Of a stretch of DNA of 64,000 nucleotides, positions 6,734 to 15,207 are shown in pieces (positions within the stretch are counted from its first letter, which is position 1; each line of letters begins with the position of its first letter). The translations under genes were made by a program, and so were the position numbers. Source of the DNA: Streptomyces sp. NBC_01431. GTDB lineage: Bacteria; Actinomycetota; Actinomycetes; Streptomycetales; Streptomycetaceae. The stretch spans positions 6,820,001 to 6,884,000 of the forward strand of contig NZ_CP109496.1 in NCBI RefSeq assembly GCF_036231355.1, written 5' to 3'. The notes under the pieces are model-generated. The model did not search any database. It was given only the letters and a program-made list of their open reading frames with translations, and was not told the DNA's origin.

Positions 6734-8317
6734 GTGTTCAAACGGACCATCTGCCGACGCACCACGGCGGCCATGGCGTCCATGTCCCTGCTCGGTGGCT
6801 GCGGACTGCTCTCGGCGGGCGGTTCGCAGGCCGGGCAGCAGATCACGGTGGGGACGACGAGCGAGCCGAGCACCCTCGATCCGGCCGCGTCCTGGGACGG
6901 CTCGTGGGAGCTGTACCGCAACGTCTTCCAGACGCTGGTGAGCTTCCCGACCGGCAGCAGCGCCCCGCAGCCCGACGCCGCGCAGTCCTGCCGGTTCCAG
7001 GACAACTCCAGCCGGACCTTCACGTGCACGCTGCGCAAGGGGCTGACCTTCTCCGACGGAACGACACTCGACGCGAACGCGGTCAAGTACTCCATCGACC
7101 GCATCGTGAAGATCAATGTGAAGGCCGGTCCCAAGGGGCTGCTCACCAGCCTGGACCGGGTCACCGCGGACAACGGTCTGACCGTCACCTTCCACCTCAA
7201 CAAACCCGACGCGACCTTCCCGTTCGTGCTCGGCGCCCCGGCCATGTCGATCGTGGACCCCAAGACGTATCCGGCCGACAAGATCCGCGACGACGGGGGG
7301 CTCACCGGCTCGGGCCCCTACACGCTGCAGTCGTACAAGGCCGGCGACCGCGCGGTGCTGAAGAAGAACGCCCATTACGAGGGCTTCGCGGAGCGCCAGA
7401 ACGACGGCGTGACCATTCGCTACTTCCACGATTCCACCGACATGGTGGACGCCCTCGAACACCATCAGATCGACATCACCTACCGGGGCATAACCGCCGA
7501 CGAGGTGGAGGACGTCCGCAACCAGAAGGCCGCGGGCAAGCCGCTCCAGCTGATCGAGAACACCGGCACCGAGATCCGCTTCCTGGTGTTCAATCCCAAG
7601 GACCCGCAGGCCGCCAACCCGGCGGTGCGCAAGGCCGTCGCCCAGCTCGTGGACCGCGACGCGCTGGTCGCCAGGGTCTACAAGGGCACGGCGGAGCCGC
7701 TGTACTCGATGGTCCCCACCGGCGTCACCGGACACACCACCAGCTTCTTCGACACCTACGGATCGCCCAGCGTCCCCAAGGCGAGGGACATCCTGCGCAA
7801 GGCCGGCATCACCGGGCCGGTGCCGCTCTCCCTCTGGTACACCACCGACCGCTACGGCTCGTCCATGGCGGCGGAGTTCAAGGAGCTCAAGCGGCAGCTG
7901 GATGCCTCGGGACTGTTCCAGGTGACGCTCAACAACCGCCCGTGGAAGACGTACACCGAGGGGTTCCAGGCCGGTGACTTCCCGGTCTTCGGCCGCGGCT
8001 GGTTCCCGGACTTCCCCGACCCCGACAACTTCATCGCGCCCTTCGTCGGCAAGGAGAACGCGGTCGGTACGCCCTACGAGCCGCACGAGATCACCACTCA
8101 GTTGCTCCCGCAGTCCCGCGAGGTCTCCGACCGGGGTGCCACCAGCAACTTGTTCGAGCGCGCCCAGGACGACCTGGTGGACGACGTGCGGCTGCTGCCG
8201 CTGTGGCAGGGCAAGGTCTACCTCGCGGCAAGTGACGACGTCGCGGGCGGCGAGCGCGCCATCGACCAGCAGACCGTCATGCAGATGTGGGAGCTGCACC
8301 GCAAGACCAGCTGGTAG
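6734..8317 (+). CDS. ABC-type substrate-binding lipoprotein, family 5 (peptide/nickel/opine class)
   Basis: 527 residues. GTG 6734 was chosen over GTG 6728 because GGAG at 6723-6726 is then 7 bases away instead of 1. The leader ends in the lipobox L-L-G-G-C with Cys23. The mature protein shows family-5 features: V-G-T-T-S-E-P-S-T-L-D-P-A near the N-terminus, L-R-K-G-L-T-F-S-D-G-T-T-L-D-A (about 100-115) and the G-S-G-P-Y-T-L motif (about 195). No permease or ATPase genes adjoin it, so it is an orphan binding protein that must share a transporter or act as a sensor. It may bind oligopeptides. Confidence 0.88.
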   Translation: MFKRTICRRTTAAMASMSLLGGCGLLSAGGSQAGQQITVGTTSEPSTLDPAASWDGSWELYRNVFQTLVSFPTGSSAPQPDAAQSCRFQDNSSRTFTCTLRKGLTFSDGTTLDANAVKYSIDRIVKINVKAGPKGLLTSLDRVTADNGLTVTFHLNKPDATFPFVLGAPAMSIVDPKTYPADKIRDDGGLTGSGPYTLQSYKAGDRAVLKKNAHYEGFAERQNDGVTIRYFHDSTDMVDALEHHQIDITYRGITADEVEDVRNQKAAGKPLQLIENTGTEIRFLVFNPKDPQAANPAVRKAVAQLVDRDALVARVYKGTAEPLYSMVPTGVTGHTTSFFDTYGSPSVPKARDILRKAGITGPVPLSLWYTTDRYGSSMAAEFKELKRQLDASGLFQVTLNNRPWKTYTEGFQAGDFPVFGRGWFPDFPDPDNFIAPFVGKENAVGTPYEPHEITTQLLPQSREVSDRGATSNLFERAQDDLVDDVRLLPLWQGKVYLAASDDVAGGERAIDQQTVMQMWELHRKTSW

Positions 8318-8335
8318 GGGCGGGCGCGGGCGGCG

Positions 8336-8358
8336 TTGTCAGTGGTGGCGGGTAGGTT
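8336..8358 (+). promoter_or_regulatory. PafBC / RecA-NDp type DNA-damage promoter of ung
   Basis: TTGTCAGTG (8336-8344), eight bases, then TAGGTT (8353-8358). This matches exactly the RecA-NDp consensus TTGTCRGTG-N8-TAnnnT known from mycobacteria, where the WYL-domain activator PafBC drives a LexA-independent damage response. It sits 53 bases before the ung start. Confidence 0.8.
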
Positions 8359-8411
8359 CGGGAATCTGCGCCGGTGGTGCAGGAACCGAACGTCCCACGG
8401 AGGTTGTTGAC

Positions 8412-9095
8412 GTGACCGATATCGCCATGCTGCCCGAGTCCTGGCGCGGCGTCCTCGGCGAGGAGCTCCAGAAGCCGTACTTCAAGGAGCTCACCGACTT
8501 CGTCGAGGCGGAGCGGGCGAAGGGCCCCGTCTTTCCGCCCCGCGAGGAGGTCTTCGCGGCTCTGGACGCGACGCCGTACGACCGGGTGAAGGTCCTGGTG
8601 CTCGGCCAGGACCCCTACCACGGCGAAGGCCAGGGTCACGGCCTGTGCTTCTCGGTGCGGCCGGGGGTCAGGACGCCGCCTTCGCTGCGCAACATCTACA
8701 AGGAGATGAGGGACGAGCTCGGCCTGGACATCCCGGACAACGGGTATCTGATGCCGTGGGCCGAGCAGGGCGTCCTGCTGCTCAACGCGGTGCTCACGGT
8801 CCGCTCCGGCGAGGCCAACTCGCACAAGGGCAAGGGCTGGGAGAAGTTCACCGACGCGGTGATCCGCGCGGTGGCCTCGCGGCCCGACCCGGCGGTCTTC
8901 GTGCTCTGGGGCAACTACGCGCAGAAGAAGCTCCCGCTGATCGACGAGGAGCGCCACGTCGTGGTGAAGGGCGCGCACCCCTCGCCGCTGTCCGCGAAGA
9001 AGTTCTTCGGCTCGCAGCCCTTCACGCAGATCAACAAGGCCGTCGCGGCCCAGGGCCACGCCCCGATCGACTGGCGCATCCCGAACCTGGGCTGA
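8412..9095 (+). CDS. ung: Uracil-DNA glycosylase, family 1
   Basis: 227 residues from GTG 8412, preceded by a GGAGG at about 8399. Family-1 UDG: the water-activating motif G-Q-D-P-Y-H-G at 65-71 (catalytic Asp67), the A-H-P-S-P-L-S minor-groove loop at 188-194 (His189), and the uracil pocket N-A-V-L-T-V near 125. It removes uracil from DNA arising by cytosine deamination, the first step of base excision repair, a sensible burden in a GC-rich genome. Its promoter carries a perfect PafBC/RecA-NDp motif, so damage induction is likely. It is followed by another gene with the same motif. Confidence 0.97.
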   Translation: MTDIAMLPESWRGVLGEELQKPYFKELTDFVEAERAKGPVFPPREEVFAALDATPYDRVKVLVLGQDPYHGEGQGHGLCFSVRPGVRTPPSLRNIYKEMRDELGLDIPDNGYLMPWAEQGVLLLNAVLTVRSGEANSHKGKGWEKFTDAVIRAVASRPDPAVFVLWGNYAQKKLPLIDEERHVVVKGAHPSPLSAKKFFGSQPFTQINKAVAAQGHAPIDWRIPNLG

Positions 9096-9175
9096 GGGGG
9101 GACGGCGGGGGCGGGGCCGGGGGCGTGACGACGTCCGGCTGACAGGGCCGGGTCCCCGCCCGAGCCTGAGGCCGA

Positions 9176-9198
9176 TTGTCAGTGGCGGCGGCTAGCGT
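9176..9198 (+). promoter_or_regulatory. Second PafBC / RecA-NDp type damage promoter
   Basis: TTGTCAGTG (9176-9184), eight bases, TAGCGT (9193-9198): another exact match to TTGTCRGTG-N8-TAnnnT. It lies 43 bases before the GTG start at 9242. The same nine-base box is used in front of ung 840 bases upstream. Confidence 0.78.
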
Positions 9199-9241
9199 CG
9201 AGATCGTTCGAGTTTTCTGAACGAGCGGCTGGAGACGCGCA

Positions 9242-9715
9242 GTGACGGACAGGCTGGAAGCTCCGGGGGACATCGTGATGACCCGGATCGGGCAGGCGAT
9301 GATGCTGCTGCACGGCGGGGATCGCGAGGAGGCGCGCAACCGCTTCGGCGACCTCTGGGCGGAGATCGGTGAACACGGGGACCCGCTGCACCGCTGCACC
9401 CTCGCCCACTACCTGGCCGACGCGCAGGACGACCCCGGGGACGAACTTGCCTGGGACCTGCGGGCATTGGCGGCGGCCGACGGGCTCAGCCAGGAGCGCC
9501 TGGAGGAGCACCACGCCTCGCTCGCGGTACGCGCCTTCTACCCCTCGCTCCACCTCAATCTCGCCGCCGACTATCTGAAGCTGCACCGTCCCGCGGAGGC
9601 CCGGCTCCATCTCGACCGGGCCCACGTCTCTTTGGACGCTCTCAGCGACGACGCGTACGGGAAGGGCATCCGGGAGGCGCTCGGCCGCCTGGAACGGCAG
9701 CTGGACACCGCATGA
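9242..9715 (+). CDS. Helical-repeat (TPR-like) protein of unknown function, probable damage-response gene
   Basis: 157 residues from GTG 9242. The whole protein looks alpha-helical with TPR-like spacing: a helix around residues 15-45 (T-R-I-G-Q-A-M-M-L-L-H-G-G-D-R-E-E-A-R), H-R-C-T-L-A-H-Y-L-A-D-A (50-61) and L-H-L-N-L-A-A-D-Y-L-K-L (102-113), then A-R-L-H-L-D-R-A. No catalytic motif, signal peptide or membrane helix is seen. It would act by protein-protein contact. Its promoter carries the same PafBC motif as ung, so I infer a role in, or expression during, the DNA-damage response. Confidence 0.75.
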   Translation: MTDRLEAPGDIVMTRIGQAMMLLHGGDREEARNRFGDLWAEIGEHGDPLHRCTLAHYLADAQDDPGDELAWDLRALAAADGLSQERLEEHHASLAVRAFYPSLHLNLAADYLKLHRPAEARLHLDRAHVSLDALSDDAYGKGIREALGRLERQLDTA

Positions 9716-9758
9716 CCCGAGCTGCGTGAGGGCGACCTACGGTTCGTATGACGGCTCA

Positions 9759-10223
9759 TCAATTTCCGTAGGTGTCACGGCAGATGCGTGCCTCGGGGCT
9801 GTCGTCGGCCCAGCCTCCGTAGCCTTTGCCCAGGGCGCAGATGCCGCCCGCCGGGGGAAGCGCTGGGCCGGGGCGGGGGCGCTTCGTCGGGGGGTGTGCG
9901 GCGGGCACGTGTCCGTGCGCTTCGGGGCGGCCGCGCGGATGATGCCGCCTGGCGGGAGCCTCGGGTTCGGCGGCCTTCGGCGTCGCGGGCCGCGGCGGCG
10001 GGGTACTGGGAGGCATGACCGGGTCCAGAGCCTCGCGGGCCGGCGCCTGGACGACCTGGTGGCCGACCCGCTGATCGTGATCGCGATCGTGCCGGGTCGG
10101 TTGTGCGGGCGGCGGGGCGGAGGCGGGGCGGGCCTGCACGGAGACGCAGCCCGAGACGCATCCGCAGACGGTCAGGGCCGCGGCGGCCGTCAGGAGCTTC
10201 AGCGCGTTTCTGGTTCGGTGCAT
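9759..10223 (-). CDS. Secreted proline-rich small protein, possible lipoprotein
   Basis: 154 residues. The N-terminus is a leader with several cysteines (20, 22 and 26) in lipobox-like surroundings. The middle (about 30-115) is Pro/Ala/Arg/His rich and looks disordered. The C-terminal block from about residue 127 (I-C-A-L-G-K-G-Y-G-G-W, then S-P-E-A-R-I-C-R-D-T-Y-G) has two Cys that could pair, and resembles the conserved tail of many small secreted Streptomyces proteins of unknown role. It is convergent with the TPR-like gene (43-base gap). The function is unknown. Confidence 0.7.
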   Translation of the reverse strand: MHRTRNALKLLTAAAALTVCGCVSGCVSVQARPASAPPPAQPTRHDRDHDQRVGHQVVQAPAREALDPVMPPSTPPPRPATPKAAEPEAPARRHHPRGRPEAHGHVPAAHPPTKRPRPGPALPPAGGICALGKGYGGWADDSPEARICRDTYGN

Positions 10224-10318
10224 CCGTCAACTGTGCTGCGCAGAGCGGGAGTTGGGCCAGGTCATGGCCGTTCAATGGCCCGCACGAGTGACACGGCCGT
10301 CCCACCGGGTGGACTCGT

Positions 10319-10855
10319 TCAGTCTCCGGTCGAGCCGTCGATCGCCTCGCGGATCAGGTCGGCGTGCCCGTTGTGGCGCGCGTACTCCTCGATCATGTGG
10401 GTGTAGATCCAGCGCAGACTGAAATGTTGGCCGTTGCGGCTGGTGCCCGTGCTCAGCTCGTCGAGCTCGTGCGGGGCGGCCTGTGCGCGGGCGGCGGCGA
10501 GCTCGCCGCGCCAGGTGTCCAGCGCCTGTGCGTACGTGTCCTCGGGTTCGACGTGGAAGTCGCGGTCCGCGTCCTCGTCGGTCGCGTACACCGGAACATC
10601 GGGCTTCCCGTCGAACACCGTGGTGAACCACCATCGTTCGACCTCCGCCATGTGCCGCAGCAGTCCGAGCAGCGTGAGCGACGAGGACGGCACCGCGGCC
10701 GACCTGAGCTGTTCGTCCGTGAGCCCGGAACACTTCCAGGCCAGTGTCTCGCGGTGGTACTCCAGCCAGCCGTCGAGCATGGCCCGCTCGCCGGCGTCGA
10801 GAGCGGGCTCGCTGCGCTCGGCCGGCGCGGCCGAGGGTGCTTCGGGGGTCGTCAT
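10319..10855 (-). CDS. DinB-family (DUF664) four-helix protein
   Basis: 178 residues. L-D-G-W-L-E-Y-H-R-E-T-L-A-W-K (28-42), then S-L-T-L-L-G-L-L-R-H-M-A-E-V-E-R-W-W-F (58-76) and I-Y-T-H-M-I-E-E-Y-A-R-H-N-G-H-A-D-L-I-R-E (150-170) match the DinB/DUF664 pattern. Three histidines (H67, H153 and H161) stand where the fold binds its metal. These proteins often act as mycothiol- or bacillithiol-dependent transferases; that role is an inference here. It lies just downstream of the TetR gene on the same strand (39-base gap), so the two may be co-transcribed. Confidence 0.85.
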   Translation of the reverse strand: MTTPEAPSAAPAERSEPALDAGERAMLDGWLEYHRETLAWKCSGLTDEQLRSAAVPSSSLTLLGLLRHMAEVERWWFTTVFDGKPDVPVYATDEDADRDFHVEPEDTYAQALDTWRGELAAARAQAAPHELDELSTGTSRNGQHFSLRWIYTHMIEEYARHNGHADLIREAIDGSTGD

Positions 10856-10894
10856 GGCGTCATCCTCGCGGACCGCCCGGCCGTTGGCGAGCGA

Positions 10895-11497
10895 TTATCC
10901 GAGGGGCTCGGCGGTCAGCATGCCGCGCAGAAGCTCGGTGAAGCCGCGGCGGATCTCCGCCTCGGCGGGCACCTCGTCGTGGTACGAACCCGCGACGCAG
11001 GAGAACATCAACCCCTCGCTCCAGGAGATCAGGGAGAGAGCGTGGCGTTCGGGCGCGCGGGAGCCGGCCGCGTTCATCAGCGCCACCAACGGCTCCCTGA
11101 ACTGCCGCGCCGCAGCGTCGTAGTACGCCCGCAGCTCGGGGCGCCGGGTGGCCTCCAGGGCCAACTCGTAGCGCGAGACCAGCAGTTCGCGGTGGTCGGT
11201 GAGATGGCGGTGCAGTGCGAGAGCCAGCGCCGCCGCCAGCTCCTCGATGTCGCCGCCGGGTACCGGAAGCTCGGGCGGAACGAGCACCTTGGCCTCCCGT
11301 TCGGCCTGCCGTGCGACGGCCGCTTCGAGCAGTGCCTGGCGAGTCCGCGCCTGATTGGAGGTGGAGCCCTGCGGCAGCCCCGCGCGCTCGTCCACGGCCC
11401 GGTGGGTCAGCCCGCGCATGCCCCGCTCGACGAGCAGGGTCAGCGCGGTGTCGGCGATGAGGTGGGCACGTGGGGTGCCCGGAGTGCGTGCGGCCAT
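10895..11497 (-). CDS. TetR-family repressor of the divergent FAD monooxygenase
   Basis: 200 residues. The DNA-binding part spans about residues 12-58 (I-A-D-T-A-L-T-L-L-V-E-R-G, then G-L-T-H-R-A-V-D-E-R-A-G-L-P-Q-G-S-T-S-N); the rest is a helical ligand-binding and dimerisation domain. It is divergent from the FAD-dependent monooxygenase at 11572. The 74-base gap holds two perfect 14-bp palindromes ACTAC-N4-GTAGT whose start points are 26 bases apart, very likely its operators. The inducer is probably an aromatic substrate of the monooxygenase (inference). Confidence 0.92.
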   Translation of the reverse strand: MAARTPGTPRAHLIADTALTLLVERGMRGLTHRAVDERAGLPQGSTSNQARTRQALLEAAVARQAEREAKVLVPPELPVPGGDIEELAAALALALHRHLTDHRELLVSRYELALEATRRPELRAYYDAAARQFREPLVALMNAAGSRAPERHALSLISWSEGLMFSCVAGSYHDEVPAEAEIRRGFTELLRGMLTAEPLG

Positions 11498-11517
11498 GGG
11501 GTCAACCTATCGCTGCC

Positions 11518-11557
11518 ACTACTCCTGTAGTACCGTACGAGTCACTACAGACGTAGT
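11518..11557. promoter_or_regulatory. Twin palindromic operators ACTAC-N4-GTAGT
   Basis: Copy 1 at 11518-11531 and copy 2 at 11544-11557 are both perfect 5+5 palindromes with 4-base centres, spaced 26 bp start to start, which is about 2.5 helical turns. They lie between the TetR gene and the FAD monooxygenase gene. Copy 2 ends five bases before the AGGAGG ribosome binding site of the monooxygenase. Confidence 0.8.
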
Positions 11558-11571
11558 ATCCAGGAGGCGTC

Positions 11572-12810
11572 ATGAGCGAGCGAAGCGGGAACGGGGCATC
11601 CCGGGCGGTCGTCGTCGGCGGCGGCATCGGCGGACTCACCGCCGCCGCGGCCCTGATCCGGCGCGGCTGGCAGGTCACCGTCCTGGAGCGGGCCGCGCAA
11701 CTGAGGCCGGTCGGCGCGGGCATCGGCCTCGCCCCCAACGGCCAGCGAGCGCTCGACGTCATCGGTCTGGGGGACGAGATCAGAGCGCTCGCCGCCTGGC
11801 AGGGCGACGGCGGCCTGCGCACCCCGGGCGGCCGCTGGCTCTCGCGCACCGACCCGCAGGCCGCGGCCGAGGCCTTCGGGGGCTCGGTCGTGCTGCTGCA
11901 CCGGGCCACCCTGATCGGCATCCTGGCCGCCGCGCTCCCCGCGGGGACGCTGCGCACCGCAGCCGCCGCCGAACTGGTCGAGTGCGGCGGCGCCGACCGC
12001 CCCGCGGTGGTCCGCACGGCCGAGGGCGACATCGAGGCCGAGCTCGTCGTGGCCGCCGACGGCATCCACTCCACCCTGCGCAAGGCCCTCTTCCCCACTC
12101 ACCCGGGCACCGAGTACTGCGGGTTCACCACCTGGCGCGTCGTGGTGCCCCACCCCGGCCGGCCGTTCGCGCCGCACGAAACCTGGGGGCCCGGCCGGAT
12201 CTGGGGCACCCAACCCCTCAAGGACGGCCGCGTGTACGCGTACGCGGCGGCCAGGACCCGGCCCGGCGGCCGGGCCGTCAACGGTGAACTGGCCGAACTG
12301 CGCCGCCTGTTCGGCACCTGGCACGACCCGATCCCGGCGGTCCTCGACGCCGCCCGGGACACCGACGTGCTGCGCAACGACGTCCACCGCATCGCCGGGG
12401 CGCTACCCGCCTACCACCGTGGCCGGGTCGCGCTCATCGGCGACGCCGCCCACGCCATGGCGCCGTCGCTGGGACAGGGCGGCAACCAAGCCATCGAGGA
12501 CGCGGTCGTCCTCGCCCACCACGCGGACCCGGCGGGGGAACTCGCTGCCGGGCTCGCCCGCTACAGCGCCGAGCGGCTGCCGCGCACCATGGACGTCGCC
12601 GGCCGGGCGGAGCGGACCGCACGGCTCACCATGCTGATCAACCCGGTCGGCATCGCCGTCCGCAACTCCCTGATCAGGGCGGCCTCCACGCTCGGCCCCC
12701 AACTGATGCTGCGCACCTTCGCGGACATCGCCCTCTGGCAGCCGCCCCGGCGCCCGTATGCTGACCAGGCAAGGAAGCAGGACACCGCGCGGCGACAGGA
12801 GACCCCGTGA
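11572..12810 (+). CDS. FAD-dependent monooxygenase (aromatic hydroxylase type)
   Basis: 412 residues from ATG 11572 with AGGAGG five bases upstream. Group A flavoprotein features: V-V-V-G-G-G-I-G-G-L-T-A-A-A (about 10-23) for the ADP part of FAD, the W-R motif in F-T-T-W-R (near 185), and G-D-A-A-H-A-M-A-P-S-L-G-Q-G-G-N (near 291-306) for the flavin ribityl chain. Such enzymes use NAD(P)H and O2 to hydroxylate aromatic or polycyclic compounds. It is controlled by the divergent TetR gene. Its last four bases overlap the GTG start of the Gfo/Idh/MocA gene, so the two are coupled. Confidence 0.92.
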   Translation: MSERSGNGASRAVVVGGGIGGLTAAAALIRRGWQVTVLERAAQLRPVGAGIGLAPNGQRALDVIGLGDEIRALAAWQGDGGLRTPGGRWLSRTDPQAAAEAFGGSVVLLHRATLIGILAAALPAGTLRTAAAAELVECGGADRPAVVRTAEGDIEAELVVAADGIHSTLRKALFPTHPGTEYCGFTTWRVVVPHPGRPFAPHETWGPGRIWGTQPLKDGRVYAYAAARTRPGGRAVNGELAELRRLFGTWHDPIPAVLDAARDTDVLRNDVHRIAGALPAYHRGRVALIGDAAHAMAPSLGQGGNQAIEDAVVLAHHADPAGELAAGLARYSAERLPRTMDVAGRAERTARLTMLINPVGIAVRNSLIRAASTLGPQLMLRTFADIALWQPPRRPYADQARKQDTARRQETP

Positions 12811-13712
12811 AGATCGGCTGCATCGGACTCGGGGACATCGCGCAGAAGGCGTATCTGCCCGTGCTGACCACATTGCCGGGCACGGAACTGCACCTGCAGA
12901 CCCGCACCCCGGCCACCCTCGCGGCGGTGGCCGACACCCACCGCATCGCGGCCGAGCGGTGCCACGCCGACCTCGACTCACTGCTCGCGCAGGGCCTCGA
13001 CGCGGCGTTCGTGCACGCCCCCACCGCGGTGCACCCCTCGATCGTGACCCGGCTGCTCGAAGCGGGCGTACCGACGTACGTGGACAAGCCCCTGGCGTAC
13101 GAACTCGCCGAGTCCGAGCGGCTCGTGGCGCTCGCCGAGGAGCGCGGCGTCAGCCTCGCCGTCGGCTTCAACCGGCGCTTCGCGCCCGGTTACGCCCAGT
13201 GCGCCGACCACCCACGCGAACTCATCCTGATGCAGAAGAACCGCGTCGGCCTGCCCGAGGACCCGCGCACCCTGGTGCTCGACGACTTCATCCACGTCGT
13301 GGACACCTTGCGATTCCTGGTTCCCGGACCCGTCGAGCACACCGTCGTACGGGCTCGGGTCCGCGCGGGTCTCATGGAACACGTGGTGCTCCAGCTCTCC
13401 GGCGACGGCTTCACCGCGATCGGCACCATGAACCGGATGAACGGGTCCCCCGAGGAGATCCTGGAGGTCTCGGGCCAGGACACCAAGCGCCAGGTCCTCA
13501 ACCTCGCCGACGTCGTGGACCACAAGGGCCAGCCCAGCGTGCGCCGCCGCGGCGACTGGGTCCCGGTCGCCCGCCAGCGCGGCATCGAGCAGTCCGTCCT
13601 CGCCTTCCTCGATGCCGTACGGGCCGGGAAGACGCTCAGCGCACAGGATGCGCTGGCGACCCATGAGCTGTGCGAGCGGGTGGTGCGGGAGGCCGTCGAG
13701 CAGGCCTCCTGA
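12807..13712 (+). CDS. Gfo/Idh/MocA-family NAD(P)-dependent oxidoreductase
   Basis: 301 residues starting at GTG 12807 inside the GTGA overlap with the monooxygenase stop. The Rossmann start is I-G-C-I-G-L-G-D-I-A-Q-K (3-14); V-D-K-P-L-A (about 92-97) holds the family Lys in the E/D-K-P motif; D-D-F-I-H-V-V-D-T-L-R (about 155-165) contains the C-terminal-domain H/D substrate residues. The family oxidises or reduces sugars, inositols and related compounds. Coupling to a flavin monooxygenase suggests a shared catabolic or tailoring route. The last 77 bases overlap the convergent lnt gene. Confidence 0.9.
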   Translation: MKIGCIGLGDIAQKAYLPVLTTLPGTELHLQTRTPATLAAVADTHRIAAERCHADLDSLLAQGLDAAFVHAPTAVHPSIVTRLLEAGVPTYVDKPLAYELAESERLVALAEERGVSLAVGFNRRFAPGYAQCADHPRELILMQKNRVGLPEDPRTLVLDDFIHVVDTLRFLVPGPVEHTVVRARVRAGLMEHVVLQLSGDGFTAIGTMNRMNGSPEEILEVSGQDTKRQVLNLADVVDHKGQPSVRRRGDWVPVARQRGIEQSVLAFLDAVRAGKTLSAQDALATHELCERVVREAVEQAS

Positions 13713-15207
13713 GGGCGCGCGCGCCCTCGGCCGCGCAGAACGCGGCGACCACCGCGAGCGCCGTATACACCGCCCAGTCACCCAGGCGCACGTACAGGGT
13801 GGCGCCGCGGGCGAGCGGGACGTCGTACACGGCCGCCGTGCTGGCGCTGGTGCCGAGCCGTTCGCCGATGCGTTCACCGTCCGGACCGTAGACCGCGCTG
13901 ATCCCGGTCAGCGTGGCATGGACCATGGGGCGGCCCGTCTCGGCGGCGCGCAGGGCGGCGAGCGAGGCGTGCTGGGCGGGCGCCCAGGTGTCCTGGAACG
14001 ACGATGTCGACGACTGCGCGATGAGCAACTGGGCGCCCATCCGCACCAGATGACGGCTCATGTCGGGGAACGCGGACTCGAAGCACACCAGCGGCCCCAC
14101 GTGCACTCCGTCCGGCAGTGTCATCACCACGGGAGCGGTGCCGCGTCGGCGGTCCTCGTCCGCGGCCTTGCCGACCGAGGTCGCCCAGCCGAGCAGGGAA
14201 CGCGCCGGGATGTACTCACCGAACGGCACGAGCCGCATCTTGTCGTAACGCTGTCCGGTCGGCCCCCCGGGCCCGACGAGGACCGAACTCTTGAAGATCC
14301 CCGGCTTGTCGGACCTGCGCGCGTCCACGTTGACCAGGATGTCCGCATGGACGTCCTGGGAGAGCGTCGCGATCCGCGCGGCCAGATCCGGCCGGGCCGC
14401 CAGGTCCTGGCCCACACTGCTCTCGCCCCACACCACGAGATTCACGTGCCGGCCCGCCAGCGAACGCGTCAGTGCCTCGCTGCGGGCGAACCGGGCATCA
14501 CCGTCCTCGATCACACCGGGCTGCACCACCGCGACCCGCAGCCGGCCGTCCCGCTCGGTGTGCGGAGCCCACATCCATGCCGCCCCCGTGATGAGGGCGC
14601 ACACCACGAGCGCGGACACCGCCGCGGACCGCACATGGGGGAGCACCACACCAAGGGCCACGGCCGTGTTGACCGCCACCACGAGCAGGCTCACCAGCCA
14701 GACCCCGCCCACCGACATCAGGCGCAGCGCCGGAGTGACCTCCCATTGGCTGGCGCCGAGCAGTCCCCAGGGACCGCCGAGCCCCTGCCAGGACCGGACG
14801 AGCTCCACCATCAGCCAGCCCGACGGCACCACGGCGATGGCGGCCAGAGCGCGAGCTGCACGAGGGCGGCCGCCCAGCGTCGAGCGCACGAGCACGCCCC
14901 ACGGCGCCCACAGCAGCCCGAGCAGCGCGGCCAGGACCACGATGAAGACGTTCAGGCTCGGCATCAGCCAGTGATGCACGGCGATCATGAACCCGGTGCC
15001 GCCGAGCCACCCGTCGAGTGCCGCCCGGCGCGCACCGGGCGCGGAACGGATCAGGAGCAGCCACGGTACGAGGGCGACATACGCGAACCACCACAGCGAG
15101 GGAGCCGGGAAAGCGAGCGCGGGCAGCGCCCCCGCCAGCAGCGCGGCGGTGCCGCGCCACCACGCGGAGTCCAGACGCGGACGATGACGACCGACCGGAA
15201 TCCGCAT
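13636..15207 (-). CDS. lnt: Apolipoprotein N-acyltransferase
   Basis: 523 residues from ATG 15207. About seven hydrophobic segments precede the soluble nitrilase domain (from about residue 223). The Glu-Lys-Cys triad is present: E262 in V-V-W-G-E-S-S, K323 in Y-D-K-M-R-L-V-P-F-G-E-Y, and C375 in V-C-F-E-S-A-F. A last membrane helix lies near residue 490. Lnt transfers the third acyl chain onto the N-terminal cysteine of lipoproteins at the membrane; several lipoproteins are encoded in this window. The 3' end overlaps the convergent oxidoreductase gene by 77 bases, a long antisense overlap. Confidence 0.93.
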   Translation of the reverse strand: MRIPVGRHRPRLDSAWWRGTAALLAGALPALAFPAPSLWWFAYVALVPWLLLIRSAPGARRAALDGWLGGTGFMIAVHHWLMPSLNVFIVVLAALLGLLWAPWGVLVRSTLGGRPRAARALAAIAVVPSGWLMVELVRSWQGLGGPWGLLGASQWEVTPALRLMSVGGVWLVSLLVVAVNTAVALGVVLPHVRSAAVSALVVCALITGAAWMWAPHTERDGRLRVAVVQPGVIEDGDARFARSEALTRSLAGRHVNLVVWGESSVGQDLAARPDLAARIATLSQDVHADILVNVDARRSDKPGIFKSSVLVGPGGPTGQRYDKMRLVPFGEYIPARSLLGWATSVGKAADEDRRRGTAPVVMTLPDGVHVGPLVCFESAFPDMSRHLVRMGAQLLIAQSSTSSFQDTWAPAQHASLAALRAAETGRPMVHATLTGISAVYGPDGERIGERLGTSASTAAVYDVPLARGATLYVRLGDWAVYTALAVVAAFCAAEGARALRRPARRPPAPPARTAHGSPAHPVR

